From contig NC_058191.1 in the NCBI RefSeq assembly GCF_907165205.1, positions 12,650,501 through 12,714,500 on the forward strand: 64,000 bases of DNA. Reading direction: 5' to 3'. How positions within the stretch are numbered: the stretch's first letter is position 1; every line of letters begins with the position of its first letter. A program made the position numbers and the translations under genes. Below the pieces are notes generated by a model. It did no database searches, was not told where the DNA came from, and worked only from the letters and a program-made list of their open reading frames with translations. This document shows positions 32,466 to 44,095 of the stretch, in pieces. The DNA comes from Coccinella septempunctata. Taxonomy: Eukaryota; Arthropoda; Insecta; Coleoptera; Coccinellidae.

Positions 32466-33475
32466 ATTCCAGCCTCATCATGTCTTTATGCTTGGAGATA
32501 TCAAATCTTTTGATGCCTACTCCTGCTGACCAAAAGTCGGATTCGTACATTTCCTCTTTCTTTTCAAATGGTGCTGTTATTAAAAATCTTTTCGACCTTT
32601 CTTCGCTCGACGATATCTCTCTCACTGTAATTTCCGCCTGTTCAAATCCTTGTTTATTGAAAAGGTATTCTTTTATCATTATCTCTGTTGTGTTTCTCTT
32701 AACTCTGTTCATATAAAGCCAAAACTTTTTCTCTTCTCCCGAGAATCCTTTCGAATTTTGTCCTGTGCCGATATTTTTTCCGTGGTAAGTTCTTGTATTC
32801 CTTCGACGATTTACTCCTGTGTATTCGTCACCTTCGATTTGTCTGCTTTGTGTTGTTCCAGTGGTATTGTTTATGTTTATTATTTCTTCCTATTGGGGCT
32901 ATACGTTCTTAGGAACTACTCGCCTCTGTGTTCGGAGTGTTGTTCTGATCTGTATTTTCGGAACTATTACCCCCTCTGTTGTCTAGTTGCGGACATAGTC
33001 GCTTTAGCGTATGTGTAGGCTTCTGTTGTTTTATTGTTTGATGTATCTGTCCTTGGTTCTTTAAACGGTCTGTTTGTGGTAGGTGCGTTGTTTTCAGTGA
33101 TGTTTACCCCTATTTTGGGTTCTTCATTTTCCAGCATTTTGATTTTTTCCATCAGTAGGTTGTTGTTAAGTTTCAGAATTTCATTTTTGTCTCTTGTTTT
33201 TTACAGTAACTGTTTGAGGTACCTTATTTCCATTGCGTTTTGTTATGTTTCTGTTTCCTCCGTTTCTTCTTGTTCACCTGTCACGGCGCAACATAAAACT
33301 TTGTTTCCACCCAAAAATTTCAAATTTGTATTTATTTTCGCACATACTTGATGAGAAATCGGAAAGCATTGTATGCAGACTTTGAACTTGCAGCTTTTGG
33401 TTGCACACCATTTATAAAACTCTGAGTCTCGGGTCATTTTCATCGGACACATCCGACATCGCGTCTTCTTCGTCC
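32466..33475 (-). pseudogene. ORF1-like gene with Cys-rich finger, from another LINE
   Basis: The minus strand carries a Cys/His module (RCRMCPMKMTRDSEFYKWC, then CKFKVCIQCF, pattern C2-12-4-4-2), a possible coiled coil (NEILKLNNNLLMEKIKMLEN), a Thr/Asn-rich linker, and a C terminus FLITAPFEKKEEMYESDFW with AGVGIKRFD. The last motif resembles the end of PHD-like ORF1 proteins of CR1-type insect LINEs. Frames are disrupted. A near-identical copy is at 49386-50395. Confidence 0.55.
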
Positions 33476-34112
33476 GCCATATTCGAACCTTCGATTCTTG
33501 ATTGGGGTGGTTTTTCGCTGTTTCGAATAATTTCTCTGCTTTTCTGTTCATGAATTCCGTTATGGTTTTCCATATTAGGTCCCTAAAATTCTGTCTATTC
33601 CTGACAAACCAAGGTGCACATCGTAGCAGCTTGTTTTCAGTGGCCTGAATTTTTTTGATATGGCTCTTTGCCGCGAAACTCCAGGCAACTGATCCATAAG
33701 TCAGTTGAGGCCTAGCAACGGCTTTAATAATTTTCAATTTTGTCTCTTTCGGCATGAGGCTTCTTATTCCTATCAGAGGATAGAGTCTATTCATCGCTGC
33801 TTTCGTTTTGTCGATTGCTTGTTTGATATGACTTTTTCAAGTAAGTACTTTGTCAAGCGTTATTCCTAAATATTTGGCTTCATTTTTCCAATCGATTTCT
33901 TCGCCGTCAATTTCTAGATTCGTTGTAGGTCGCAGTCTTCTCTTCTGTAGAAATATTGCTTGGCTTCTGTCAATTGAGCTTGATTTTCCACTTCATGCAC
34001 CAGTCATTTGCTTCGTCAATCGTTTCTTGTAGAACTCGTTCTATCACTTCTGGGTTGCGGTGTCGAGTTGCTAAGCCTGTGTCGTCACATCATCTATATC
34101 TCTTGTTAAATG
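33476..34112 (-). pseudogene. Jockey LINE fragment F (ORF2 C-terminal part)
   Basis: The minus strand encodes MNRLYPLIGIRSLMPKETKL, KAVARPQLTYGSVAWSFAAK, ATENKLLRCAPWFVRNRQN and FMNRKAEKLFETAKNHPNQE of the B/C family, plus more upstream RT sequence with a ~108-bp deletion at about 34091 relative to fragment G. The reading frame runs on into the Cys-rich ORF1-like block without a stop, creating a 183-codon chimeric ORF. Confidence 0.85.
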
Positions 34113-34574
34113 AAGATTTCAGCGGTCGATCATTCCGAGTCATTCGCTTGACAAGAGAAGACGTGCTACAGTGCTCCTAGTGCTATAAAAGAGAAAGCGG
34201 ACGAGAAAGTCGAAGTGTCACAGTGCCGTAAAAGAGAAAGCGGAGGTGAAAGTGCCCACTAACCAAGCTGCGGAATATTTGATTCCGTCTGTGAAGTTTG
34301 TGTAGGTTCTATATTTGTTATCGGAATTTTAATTCGTTAAAATTTTCAAAGTTGGTGTTCATCCTAAGTGTCCAGAGAATTTTTTTTTTCTCGTTGGTAC
34401 TGCAGAAAACATCAGGTGAGCTTATTTTTCGTATCTCTTTTCTGATTTTTATCATAGCGTATATAACATTCGGCTTTATACCATAGTTTTATATTAGACT
34501 ATTTTAGTGAAGATTTCTGAATATTTTATTATTTTCAAATTGTTTGACATTTTGAGATTTTTTATTATAAAACC

Positions 34575-35962
34575 ATGTCGGAAACCTCAGATAATGAGGG
34601 TTCCTACATGGAAGCGACCGATGCTGAAGAGTTCAGCGAAGGCGAACACGAGGAGCTTGTAAAGCTCAGAGAAGAAAATGGGCAGTTGAAAGCTCAAATA
34701 GTCAAACTGACTGAAACTGTGTCACAGTTTGTCGGTGAGATGCGCCTCTTGAGGGAGGAAATGACCCGCAATAATATGACGAAATCTCCCACTTACGCCG
34801 CAATCACAAAGCCGGTAGCGGGTTCCAAGAATAATTCCCTTATAGGAATTGTTTCACAACCCGAAACAAGGAAAAATGATTCAACGCAGGTCGCGAAGGC
34901 CCCAAACGCGCCAACAACTAAACGCGCGCGAAAAGAAAGCTCCTCTTCTGATAAGGAGACTGTCAAGAAAGCAACGGAAGTGCCTAAAAGAGATAAAATT
35001 CCACCCATCACGATGATGGGCACCTCAGATTGGGTAGAGATATCTAAAGCTCTCTACACAAAAAGGATAAATTACAACCGTGCAACTACAGTTAAAGACG
35101 GTATAAAAATCATCGCGTCAACCGTAGATGATTTTAGAAAAATCACTACATTGTTCGAGCAGCATGGTAAAGAATTTTTTACCTACCAAATGGAGGAGGA
35201 GAAGAAGATATATGCCGTTATTAGGCATTTACCAATCGACGCTGATCTTGCGTTGATTAAGGACGACCTGATATTCCAGGGAATAACAGACGCTGAGGTG
35301 TCCAGAATGACATCGAACAAGACAAAGAAACCAATACCTCTCTACCTGGTTAAAACCCAGAAAAAGGAAATATTCGAAGTGAAGCGACTCTACAACCTCT
35401 GTATTGTGGTTGAACATTAAAAGAGGCCTGAAAGTCCAAGCCAGTGCTTTAGGTGCCAAAGGTACGGTACGGGCATGCACAAAACAAATGCTCCTTCCCG
35501 TGGAGATGCGTGAAGTGCTCAGGAAGCCACAGCAGCAATGACTGCACACTCACCAGAAAAGGTGAAGAGAGAAATGCCACATGCGTCTTATGTGGAGAAG
35601 AGGGCCATCCAGCTAGCTACAAAGGATGTAGCGAGTTCAAGTTGGTGACCAGAAAGAAAAATTCCCGAAAATCAGTTGAACAGAAAAAGAAGGTAACAAA
35701 AACAACAACTTCTGAACAAAAAATTCAGGAAGTAGCGAAGACCCAACCTACAGAGCAGGAAAAGAAGAGGAAGACTCCAAAATCCGTCCAGAAAAAGATT
35801 ACAATGAAACAAGCTGTGAACAGTCAACAAGATAAGAAAAAGATATCTGAATCAGCCGATGATTTAGATATCTTCACGGAAAAAATTTTCAACAAGATAA
35901 TGTTGAAAATTGAGAGGGAAATGGAGAAAAAACTCCAAGCATTATTCAGTAAACTGAATTAA
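34575..35962 (+). pseudogene. LINE C ORF1 (gag-like), broken
   Basis: Begins MSETSDNEGSYMEATD, with a coiled coil and pre-knuckle domain (GTSDWVEISKALYTKRINYN). The frame stops at 35418-35420 after VVEH, then a frameshift at ggtacggtacgggcatg moves the knuckles (CVKCSGSHSSNDC, CVLCGEEGHPASYKGC) to another frame. The C-terminal Lys-rich region is longer than in B (KKITMKQAV retained). The ORF1 stop overlaps the ORF2 ATG as taatg. Confidence 0.9.
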
Positions 35963-38677
35963 TGGACCTTACGGATATTAGGAAGAAATCCCTCAAGATA
36001 ATCTCGTGGAACATAAACGGGATCAACACTCGGAAAGCCGAGATAGAACAAATAATATCAGAAAGACAACCTGATATTATAGCCCTACAGGAAACAAGAA
36101 TAAACCGGAACAGAAGACTGAATGTCATGAATTATGAAACATATAGATGTGACAGAATTACAAACACCGGAGGAGGAGTAGCAATATTGGTGAGAACAGA
36201 TCTGAAACACTACTTTAAAAGTAGATCCGACGAAACACAAGGAAAAACAGAAAAAGTGACGATTGTTGCCGAATTAAATCGGCAAAGAGTGGAAATAACC
36301 TCGGCGTATAAGCCACCACAAAACAATCTATTGGAAAAAGAGATAAACAACATGTTGGAAGGATCAAACCCGAAAATCTCCATCGGAGATTTCAACTGTA
36401 AATCCCCATTATGGAATAGCAAAACAGAGAATGGAAATGGCAAAAAACTCGAGGATTTCGCCGAAAAACAAAATGCCATAGTTATTGGACCAGAGCTACC
36501 GACATATCTTGCTTTTGGAAGAGGAATACCAGATGTAATAGATATCGCGATATTGAAAAATATAACTCAAGAATTCTCGATTGAAACTTTGGAGATGGAA
36601 CCTCAAACCACAATACCGTGGAATTGACAATTGGAGAAGAACCAAGAGAAAAACTGCTGGAAATAAGAGAATATACCAATTGGACTAAATACAGAGATTT
36701 AATACAATCGGAAATAACAGAAATTCCAACAATAAACACTCCAGACGATCTGGAATGTGCGGTTGATAAACTGGAAGAGATTATATTGAAAGCTTAGGAA
36801 AAAAGCACGAGAAGAGTGAAGAGACCAGCACCAATTCATCCGCATGGCGATACGCCCAAAGAAGTAAAAGATCTTATACAAGAAAATCGAAGTTTCAGAG
36901 AAATATATAGGATGAACAAAAATGATCTAAATAGAAGGACCTCAACCGACATAGCCAAGTTCTGAAAAATGCCCCGAAAGATCTAAGAACAAGCAGATGG
37001 AACAAAAGGGTTCAAGAACTGAATACAATCGATCATTCTGCATGGAGAATGCAAAAAAGCCTACGAGGAGAAAAGACTAAAATTCCACCCCTACACGGAG
37101 AAAGGGGAATGGCTATACCAATACTGATAAGGCAGATGCATTGGCGGACTCGATCGAACGAGAATCGAGAATAAATTACAGGATAGACGACGATAATGAA
37201 GATTTGGAAGAACTGGTTGAAGAAAATGATGAAGAAATGGATGAATTACCAGCGACTGCTGAAATAGACAAGCCAACATCGCCAAACGAAATCAGGGAAA
37301 TAATTAGAAGTTTGAAGAAAAGGAAAGCTCCCGGAAGCGATAAAATAACGAATGTTATGTTAAAGAAATTACCTAGAAAAGGTATAGCCGCTCTAACAAA
37401 TATCGCGAATGGAATTATGAGGACAGAACACTACCCAGAAAAATGGAAAACAGCAGAAGTCATAGTATTCAATAAACCATTCAAAGAGAAGTCCACAAAA
37501 CTACAGACCGATAAGTCTACTGTCGGCGTTAGGAAAAGTAGTAGAAAGAATTATCGCCACGAGGCTAAATGAGGAAACCGAAAATCTGAAACTAATACCA
37601 CCAGAGCAGTTCGGATTCAGAAGAGAGCATTCAACAGAACAACAATTATTAAGGCTCACAGAGTACATAACAGAGGGATTCCAAAATAAACAAGCTACAG
37701 GTCTTGTTTTACTAGACGTCGCCAGAGCATTTGACAGAGTATGGCATGAAGGATTAATATATAAGATGAGATGTGCTGGATATTCGATCAAAATATGCAA
37801 GTTGATCAGGAATTATCTCAAAAATAGAAGATTTTACGTGAAAGTGGGAGGAGAATGCTCCTCAACAAGAGATTTAGAGGCTGGAGTACCCCAAGGATCA
37901 GTACTTGGGCCACTTCTGTATAACATATACATCCACGATATTCCGAAAAATTCAAGAACCATGCTAACGTTATATGCTGACGACACAGGCATAGCAACTC
38001 GACACCGCAACCCAGAAGTAATAGAACGAGTTCTACAAGAGACGATTGACAAAACAAATGACTGGTGCATAAAGTGGAAAATCAAGCTCAATGGACAAAA
38101 GAGCCAAGCAATATTACTACAGAAGAGAAGACTGCGACCCACAACGAAACTGGATGTTGACGGCGAAGAAATCGACTGGAAAAATGAAGCCAAATATTTA
38201 GGAATAACGCTTGACAAAGGACTTACCTGGAAAATTCATATCAAACAAGCAATCGACAAAACGAAAGCAGCGATGAATAGACTCTATCCTCTGATAGGAA
38301 GAAGAAGCCACATGTCGAAAGAGACAGAATTGAAGATAATCAAAGCCGTTGCTAGGCCTCAACTGACTTATGGATCAGTTGCCTGGGGTTTCGCGGCAAA
38401 GAGCCATATCAAAAGAATTCAGGCCACTGAAAACAAGCTGCTACGATGTGCAATAGATGCACCTTGGTTTGTCAGGAATAGACAGATTTATAAGGACCTG
38501 AAATGGAAAACCATAACGGAATTCATGAACAGAAAAGCAGAGAAATTATTCGAAACAGCGAAAAACCATCCGAATCAAGAACTCAGGAGACTAGTGGACT
38601 ACGACCCAGAGGAAGACAAGAGGAGAATGCGAATTTACCACCAAGAGAGACCAAGAGATCAATTAAAAAGAGATTAA
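35962..38677 (+). pseudogene. LINE C ORF2 (EN-RT), broken
   Basis: Endonuclease motifs SWNINGINTRKAEIEQ and GDFNCKSPLWNS are intact up to a frameshift near 36590 (ETLEMEPQTT). The TAG in agcttagga (about 36797) is shared with LINE B. The linker (37141-37572) and RT (37766-38677, GVPQGSVLGPLLYN, YADDTGIATRHR, TKAAMNRLYPLIG) are in separate frames. The last 303 codons are uninterrupted and end RPRDQLKRD. More complete than B, but no full protein can be made. Confidence 0.92.
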
Positions 38678-38956
38678 AATAACAACAGAAACTTGTTGAA
38701 AAATTCCATAAAGTGTTAATCCAATAAAGGATAAACACATAAATCCCAGCACGATAATGTGCGAGAAGAAAACCGACCAAGAGATGAACGGTTTATAGGC
38801 AAATGCCCGGAACCAAAATTCAAGAAGCAGTTAAGGGTTTTTAGTGATTCTCGAGCTCAAAAGAGTGAGAAACTCCACACTTGTTCACCCTCAGGAGAGG
38901 GTGGTTCGTCTGATTTGCAGATTTTCCCCCTGCTACACCAAAAAAAAAAAAAAAAA

Positions 38957-39949
38957 GCGTATCTCAATGTTAAAAGAAGCTTTGTTCACACCAGCGTCAA
39001 TGACTTTAATGCTACACATGCTGTTGCCATAAAGTTTAGACCTTTCTCTTGGCGATAAATCTAGTTTTCTATTGTTTCTATAGGAAACAGATTTCTTTAG
39101 AAATCTGTTTTTTTTCAAGGCGCAAAGCTGGCCCATATTTTCAACAACGAAAGACGAAAGACAACAACAGAAAGTTCGAATTTCTAAAGTCTTCCATGAA
39201 CGACAACATTTATTTACAATATTTATATCACACAATTGTGGATCCTACATGCATGATGAAAAAATATACTTACTTTTGAGTCCGTTGAAAAGGCCTCGTA
39301 ACAGAAAATATACACCAACAAAAAATTGAGACGGTTATTCCGTTATTTCACTGATATCCTCGAATCCAACTTTCGAAATTTTCACAAGCTTCAAGTGAGT
39401 AGGTATATACCTAGTATTGAACCAAATATCAACTCAAGATAGATTTGAATTTGCTCGTCTTCTTCTACAATCTACAACTTCAAGGCAGAACAGAAGTTCA
39501 GTCTCAAATGAAGCTTTTTAAGGAATATTTTGGTGCAAGAAAATCCGCAATATGGTGTTAAAACTTCATCATCTGTTTTGTATTCTCCCATTTTCGAAAG
39601 AAGCCATATAGCAGTTCAGATATTATTGCTTCAAAGACACTTGCCGACAACAGAATGAAGTTTTATTGCATCCCATTTCTAGTATTGGAATCCTAGGGTA
39701 TCGATAGAAAAATACCTGAACTATGAAGAATACGGGTTATCTGAAGATTTAAGAATGTTATTCTAGCCTTGGGTTGAATACTCAAAGATTCTAGGATATT
39801 TTGAAATTAAATTTTTTGAATAGAACATTCACGTAAATTTTGAATTATTAATTTCCATTAAGTTTTCACGGTGCATTGCTAAAATAAAAGGTGATTTTTT
39901 AAGCGTAGTTTTATTAAAAATCGAATTAAACACTAAATTTGCAACATAT
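38957..39949. other. unassigned AT-rich segment
   Basis: No domain is recognised in any frame. The only structure seen is a perfect hairpin at 39085-39110 (11-bp arms, aaacagatttc, loop ttta). Confidence 0.5.
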
Positions 39950-40319
39950 ATTCAAAATTTTTATTGGAATTAATAACTTGGCCTTTACCATTTACATTTT
40001 AAAGATAACTTCTTGTAAATGTTGTCCGCTGCTCTGTTTCAAAAGGTTTATTCGGAAGGTCAAATTTTTCGAGCATTTCTGCCTGTATTCCGAGAATTAC
40101 AGGTGTTATGTTATCCTGCAAGGCTTCAATCGTGTTCGGTTTGTCCACATACTACTAACGACATTACATAACCCCTCAAGAAATAATCCAGAGGCGTCAA
40201 ATCGCATGATCTTGGCGGCCAATTCACAGGGCCATTTCGAGAGATAAGCTGCTCATGTTCATTGTTTCACGAGCTGTGTGGCATGTGGCACCGTCTTGAT
40301 GAAACCACATATCAACCAA
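39950..40319 (-). pseudogene. mariner-type transposase remnant, minus-strand piece
   Basis: The minus strand gives WFHQDGATCHTARETMN, then LISRNGPVNWPPRSCDLTPLD and YFLRGYV, the second and third acidic motifs of a widespread insect Tc1/mariner-type transposase. Downstream sequence encodes a degraded C terminus. It is not the same family as the transposase at 30837-31580. It ends exactly at the TIR element K2. Confidence 0.75.
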
Positions 40320-40609
40320 AATCGATTTCAAGCAAATAACCTGGTCATCATTGGTAATTACTAACACTAACCAACAATGATCAATTGCATTCAAGCGCTT
40401 TTGGTCATTATTGGTTATAACATCGTGACGTCATAAACTAGCCCTTCAACGTCATCATTTTGGACCGCAGATAACCGGAGATAACCATACTCGAGAGCTG
40501 GGTTAAACTTCTGGTTATTGAAGTGAGGTTAGAAGTCGTGAAGGGACATAACCAAGGGCAAAACCAGCAATAACCACGGTTATTACGGGTTATTCGCTTG
40601 AAATCGATT
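40320..40609. mobile_element. MITE-like TIR element, copy K2
   Basis: A 290-bp relative of the unit at 643-927 with the same aatcgatttcaagc termini and internal ataacc words. It sits between two oppositely oriented pieces of a mariner transposase. Confidence 0.78.
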
Positions 40610-40810
40610 CAAGTTCAACTCGGCCAATTGGGGCAAAAAACAGATCGAAATGGCCATGTGAATAGGCCCAAAGATCATGCGATTTGACACCTCTGGATAA
40701 TTTCTTGTGGGGTTATGTAAAGTCTCTAGTGTATGTGGATAAACCGAACACGATTGAAGCCTTACAAGATAACATAATCCTGTCCTAGCGCCAAAGATTA
40801 AAATGAACCA
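40610..40810 (+). pseudogene. mariner-type transposase remnant, plus-strand piece
   Basis: Plus-strand codons spell CDLTPLDNFLWGYVKSLVYV and DKPNTIEALQDNI. The sequence is an inverted, diverged counterpart of 40100-40290. Upstream motifs are absent. Together the two pieces make an imperfect inverted repeat around K2. Confidence 0.7.
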
Positions 40811-40979
40811 ACACTTTGCTGTAGAGTGTAGACGATGGAGAATATCTTCCTCATATTTTTTCGAATGTGTAAAACCGCTGGCCAATAAAATTGATGAGAA
40901 ATGTATCAGAATTCATATTTCTTTCTGACATTCTAAGATCGAGAGTATGTTCCTCTTTGTAGTTTTGAAAATTTATTTC

Positions 40980-41800
40980 CCCATGGACCCATTCCATAAA
41001 TTTTCTTGGATGGCCATTTCAAATTTTGGAAAAAAAGAGGAACATGCGCTCCATCGTAAAGAATATATCGGTTCATTTTCATCGTTGGAGGTGGTTTTTC
41101 TAAGTATATTGTGATACATTCCTTTATCCACCAATTTTCTTGGCCGGCCATTTTGAACCTGAAAAATGAGGAATAGGCGCTTCATCGTAGACTGAATAGT
41201 TCATTTTGATCCTCGGAGCTGTAGTATGAACAAAAAATTATGTTAGGATATTTTAGTCATCCTTCTATGTACTCTAGCGATCAATTTCCTTGACCGGATG
41301 TTTTGAATTGATTCTTCTTCTGGATAAGGAATCCTTAAAATATTCTGAATAGAAAAGAAATCGGTTCATTTGATCGTTGGAGGTGGCGTTCTAGGGCTGT
41401 CAGAATGAAATTTTTTTCTGAGTACATTCTGATACATTCCTCTATCCACCAATTTTCTTGGCCTGATATTCTGAACCTGAAAAATGAGGAATAGGCGCTT
41501 CATCGTAGACTGAATAGTTCATTTTGATCCTCGGAGCTGTAGTATGAACATAAAATTATCCCTCTATGTACTTAAGCGGATGTACTAGTCCGGATATTTT
41601 GGACTTATTTATCCTCTGGAGAAGGAATCCTTAAATAATTCTGAATAGAAAAAGAGCGGCTGTCAGAATGAAACAAAATTTTTTTCTGAGTACATTCTGA
41701 TATATTCCTTTATCCACCAATTTTCTTGGCCGGCCATTCTGAACTTGAAAAACAGGAGGAATGTGAGCGTCACAGTAATATGAAAATCAATAATGAAATC
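40980..41800. repeat. degenerate tandem array (~150-bp monomers)
   Basis: Recurring blocks ccaccaattttcttggccgg, tgaacctgaaaaatgaggaa and gttcattttgatcctcggag appear about six times with uneven spacing (better copies start near 41128, 41446 and 41716; weaker ones near 40995, 41285 and 41590). Monomer ~140-160 bp, alternate monomers more alike. Satellite-like and non-coding. Confidence 0.75.
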
Positions 41801-43329
41801 AGGGATTATAAAAACTTGATCTATAATCCTTGGTATGAAATGAGTCTTTTCCTCCCTTAAACATAGGTAATTTTTCGGTTCGCCATACTATAATGAATGA
41901 GGGAAAATAAGTTAAACGACTGCAGCATTGATATGAGAGATCGGCCGGCTGGTTCCATCAGGACAATACTCTTGATCATGAATCAATTTGGAATGTTAGA
42001 ACATTACAGTCAAATATTCCATGACCTGTGATTTTCAACATCAATGCAATTTAGATTTTAGGATACAGAATATATCATAACGTTGAATAATTTTCCTTGG
42101 ATAGATAATGTTATGTAATGATTCTCCTTGAACAGACTTTTATTAGAAAGAAACCTGAAAACTTCCACCAGAGAGTGCATGAACCCTTTACTTACTCAAG
42201 ATGTTTCTATATCTTCCTTCATAAACTAAGTCAATGCAATTGTTTACTAAACTGAACATAATCTCTCAATGTAGTAATTTTGAAAGATCCTCATTTTGAA
42301 CTTACTTTACATAACTGGAATGGGGAAAAATTGTTAGGCAGTGAAAATAAGACTCGAAGTTGATATTATTGCAGTTTTAGGTCTAACTGAAATATAAAAG
42401 GATCAGCTGATGACTGAAGTTAGGTACATAGGTTACGTTAATGTCAGCTGATGTGCTGCTCCCTTGGCTGTTGTGCGAAAATTGACCTTATCTACTGTGT
42501 GATAAGAAACGGCAACAGGCCCCGGGTGAAGCTGGATGCGTTTACATTCGTGTTGAAAAATCTCGAATTTCTGAAGCTTTTTTCTCGTATTTCCTATCTG
42601 TTTTCCTAGTCGAGAGTATTACGCGCCTATGGTCCGGCTATTCGTCTTTCGTTTGACATTTTCCGCGGACACGGACGGGCGGCTCTTTTCGGAGAAACAG
42701 AGAATTCCGGAACCTCCAAATGAGCCGATTTCCCCTCTTACCCCTCCCACTCGGTGCTTACGAAATTAGTAGTACGAGATAAATTTACAAATTCCTGACC
42801 TTATTTTTGCTGATAAATTGAAAAGTTTTGTTTTTTCGATAAAAGTCACTTGACATATTTTTGAGGGCTATTCAGAACTCTGATCAGAACTGAAATATCT
42901 CCAATTTTTTTCTCTCAAAATGATTTTTTTCTAGAGTCAAAAACCTGTGTTCTAATTTTTTTTTTGATTTTCGCAGAACTCGTCAAGAATTCTAAGCTCT
43001 TCCTTCTTCAACGAAAAACAACATCAGAAATCATTTTTTCGAAAAAGACGGCGCCGCGTGAAGTTAGCGCCACCAATTTGTATTTTTCATTAGAATCCAC
43101 GATTTGCCGGAACTATTCAAAATTTTCATCAGGAACTCCAGAACTCTTTCAAATCTACCCAGAACTCCAAAAAAAAAGTATTTTTCGAAAAAGTCGGCAC
43201 CAACTTCACATGAGTGAATTTCAGGATAAAAGATAAAAGTTTAATAGAAAGAAAAGGTGTTTTTTTTTTCAAGAAGAAAAACAAAACAGAAAAAAATAAT
43301 TCTGACGGAAGAATTCAGTAGGGATCTAA
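41801..43329. other. unassigned segment
   Basis: No gene, RNA or repeat is recognised. A short GC-richer stretch lies near 42400-42760. Homopolymer A/T runs are frequent after 42800. Confidence 0.45.
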
Positions 43330-43918
43330 TAAAAAAAATTCACTCCAACATGGGTCATATTGGGATTAATCAAATGATATCCATGCTTTCACCTCATTAT
43401 ACATAACTAAATTTCTTGAATAATATAAAAAACCTATGTTCAACCTGATGCGAGTCCCGCATAAAGAATAAAACAAGAATTAAGAATAATTATGGCTTGC
43501 TTTCACAACTAGGTCCATCAAAAGAGCCATTCGAAATAGTATCTATAGATACAATTTCTAATATTTATAGAAATTGTTGGATTTGGCGGAAGTAGATCAA
43601 CCAAAAAATATCTGCATTTATTAGTGGATCACTTTTCAAGATATGCATTTATTCTGACTTCTAAAACACAAATGAGCTCAGATATCATAAAATTATCAAA
43701 CAGTTTTGAAAGAGGGAAACATAAAAAAATTTCAACCGATCAATATCCAGGAATTGGAAGAAGGAGTGAAGTATAATTTGAAGGGAGATAGAAAGACTGC
43801 ATTGGAAAATAGTATAAAATACCACCAATATAACAAAAAATTATTTGACGCACGTAGAAAGGATTATAACTTCAAAGTTGACGGACTGTCGGTCACAATG
43901 ACGGACGTCTGGTAACCT
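43330..43918 (+). pseudogene. Ty3/gypsy integrase relic
   Basis: Plus-strand pieces read NMGHIGINQMISMLSPHYT (zinc-binding region), NNYGLLSQLGPSKEPFEIVS and SIDTI, then STKKYLHLLVDHFSRYAF and KKISTDQYPG (second acidic motif). They jump to KTALENSIKYHQYNKKLFDA and KDYNFKVDG from the C-terminal domain. The catalytic Glu region is deleted and frames are mixed. It ends where the 5.3-kb repeat begins. Confidence 0.7.
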
Positions 43919-43921
43919 TAC

Positions 43922-44095
43922 TATAAATCAACCAGTTTGGAAAAGCCAAAATTGTTGGAATATTGAACTGGTGTGGTTTCCGGATTTTTGCATTTATAAG
44001 ATTTCTAGAGACCATGGTAGTATAAACCAACTAGTTTGGAAAAGCCAAAATTGTTGGATTGGAATATTGACCTGGGGTGGTTCCCGGAGCATGTT
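43922..44095. repeat. imperfect tandem duplication (~85-100 bp unit)
   Basis: Two units of agtttggaaaagccaaaatt followed by ggaatattga, ctggtgtggtttccgg / cctggggtggttcccgg. Also present in copy 2. Confidence 0.8.

Larger units (their letters stand above)
34131..38956 (+). mobile_element. Jockey-like LINE C, full-length but defective
   Basis: A ~4.8-kb plus-strand copy starting cattccgagtcattcgc, with 5'UTR, both ORFs (broken), 3'UTR and 17-nt poly(A) at 38940-38956. It is closest to LINE B, with shared inactivating mutations. No target duplication is visible: the left flank is the histone-linked sequence gatttcagcggtcgat, while the right flank does not continue it, suggesting deletion or recombination. 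Confidence 0.92.

Noticed and set aside
40583..41185. Minus-strand frames near the tandem array
   Set aside because: They span the mariner remnant boundary or tandem monomers and have no independent coding evidence.
40980..41800. CRISPR-like array
   Set aside because: Monomers are contiguous and degenerate, without uniform short repeats and unique spacers, in a eukaryotic context.
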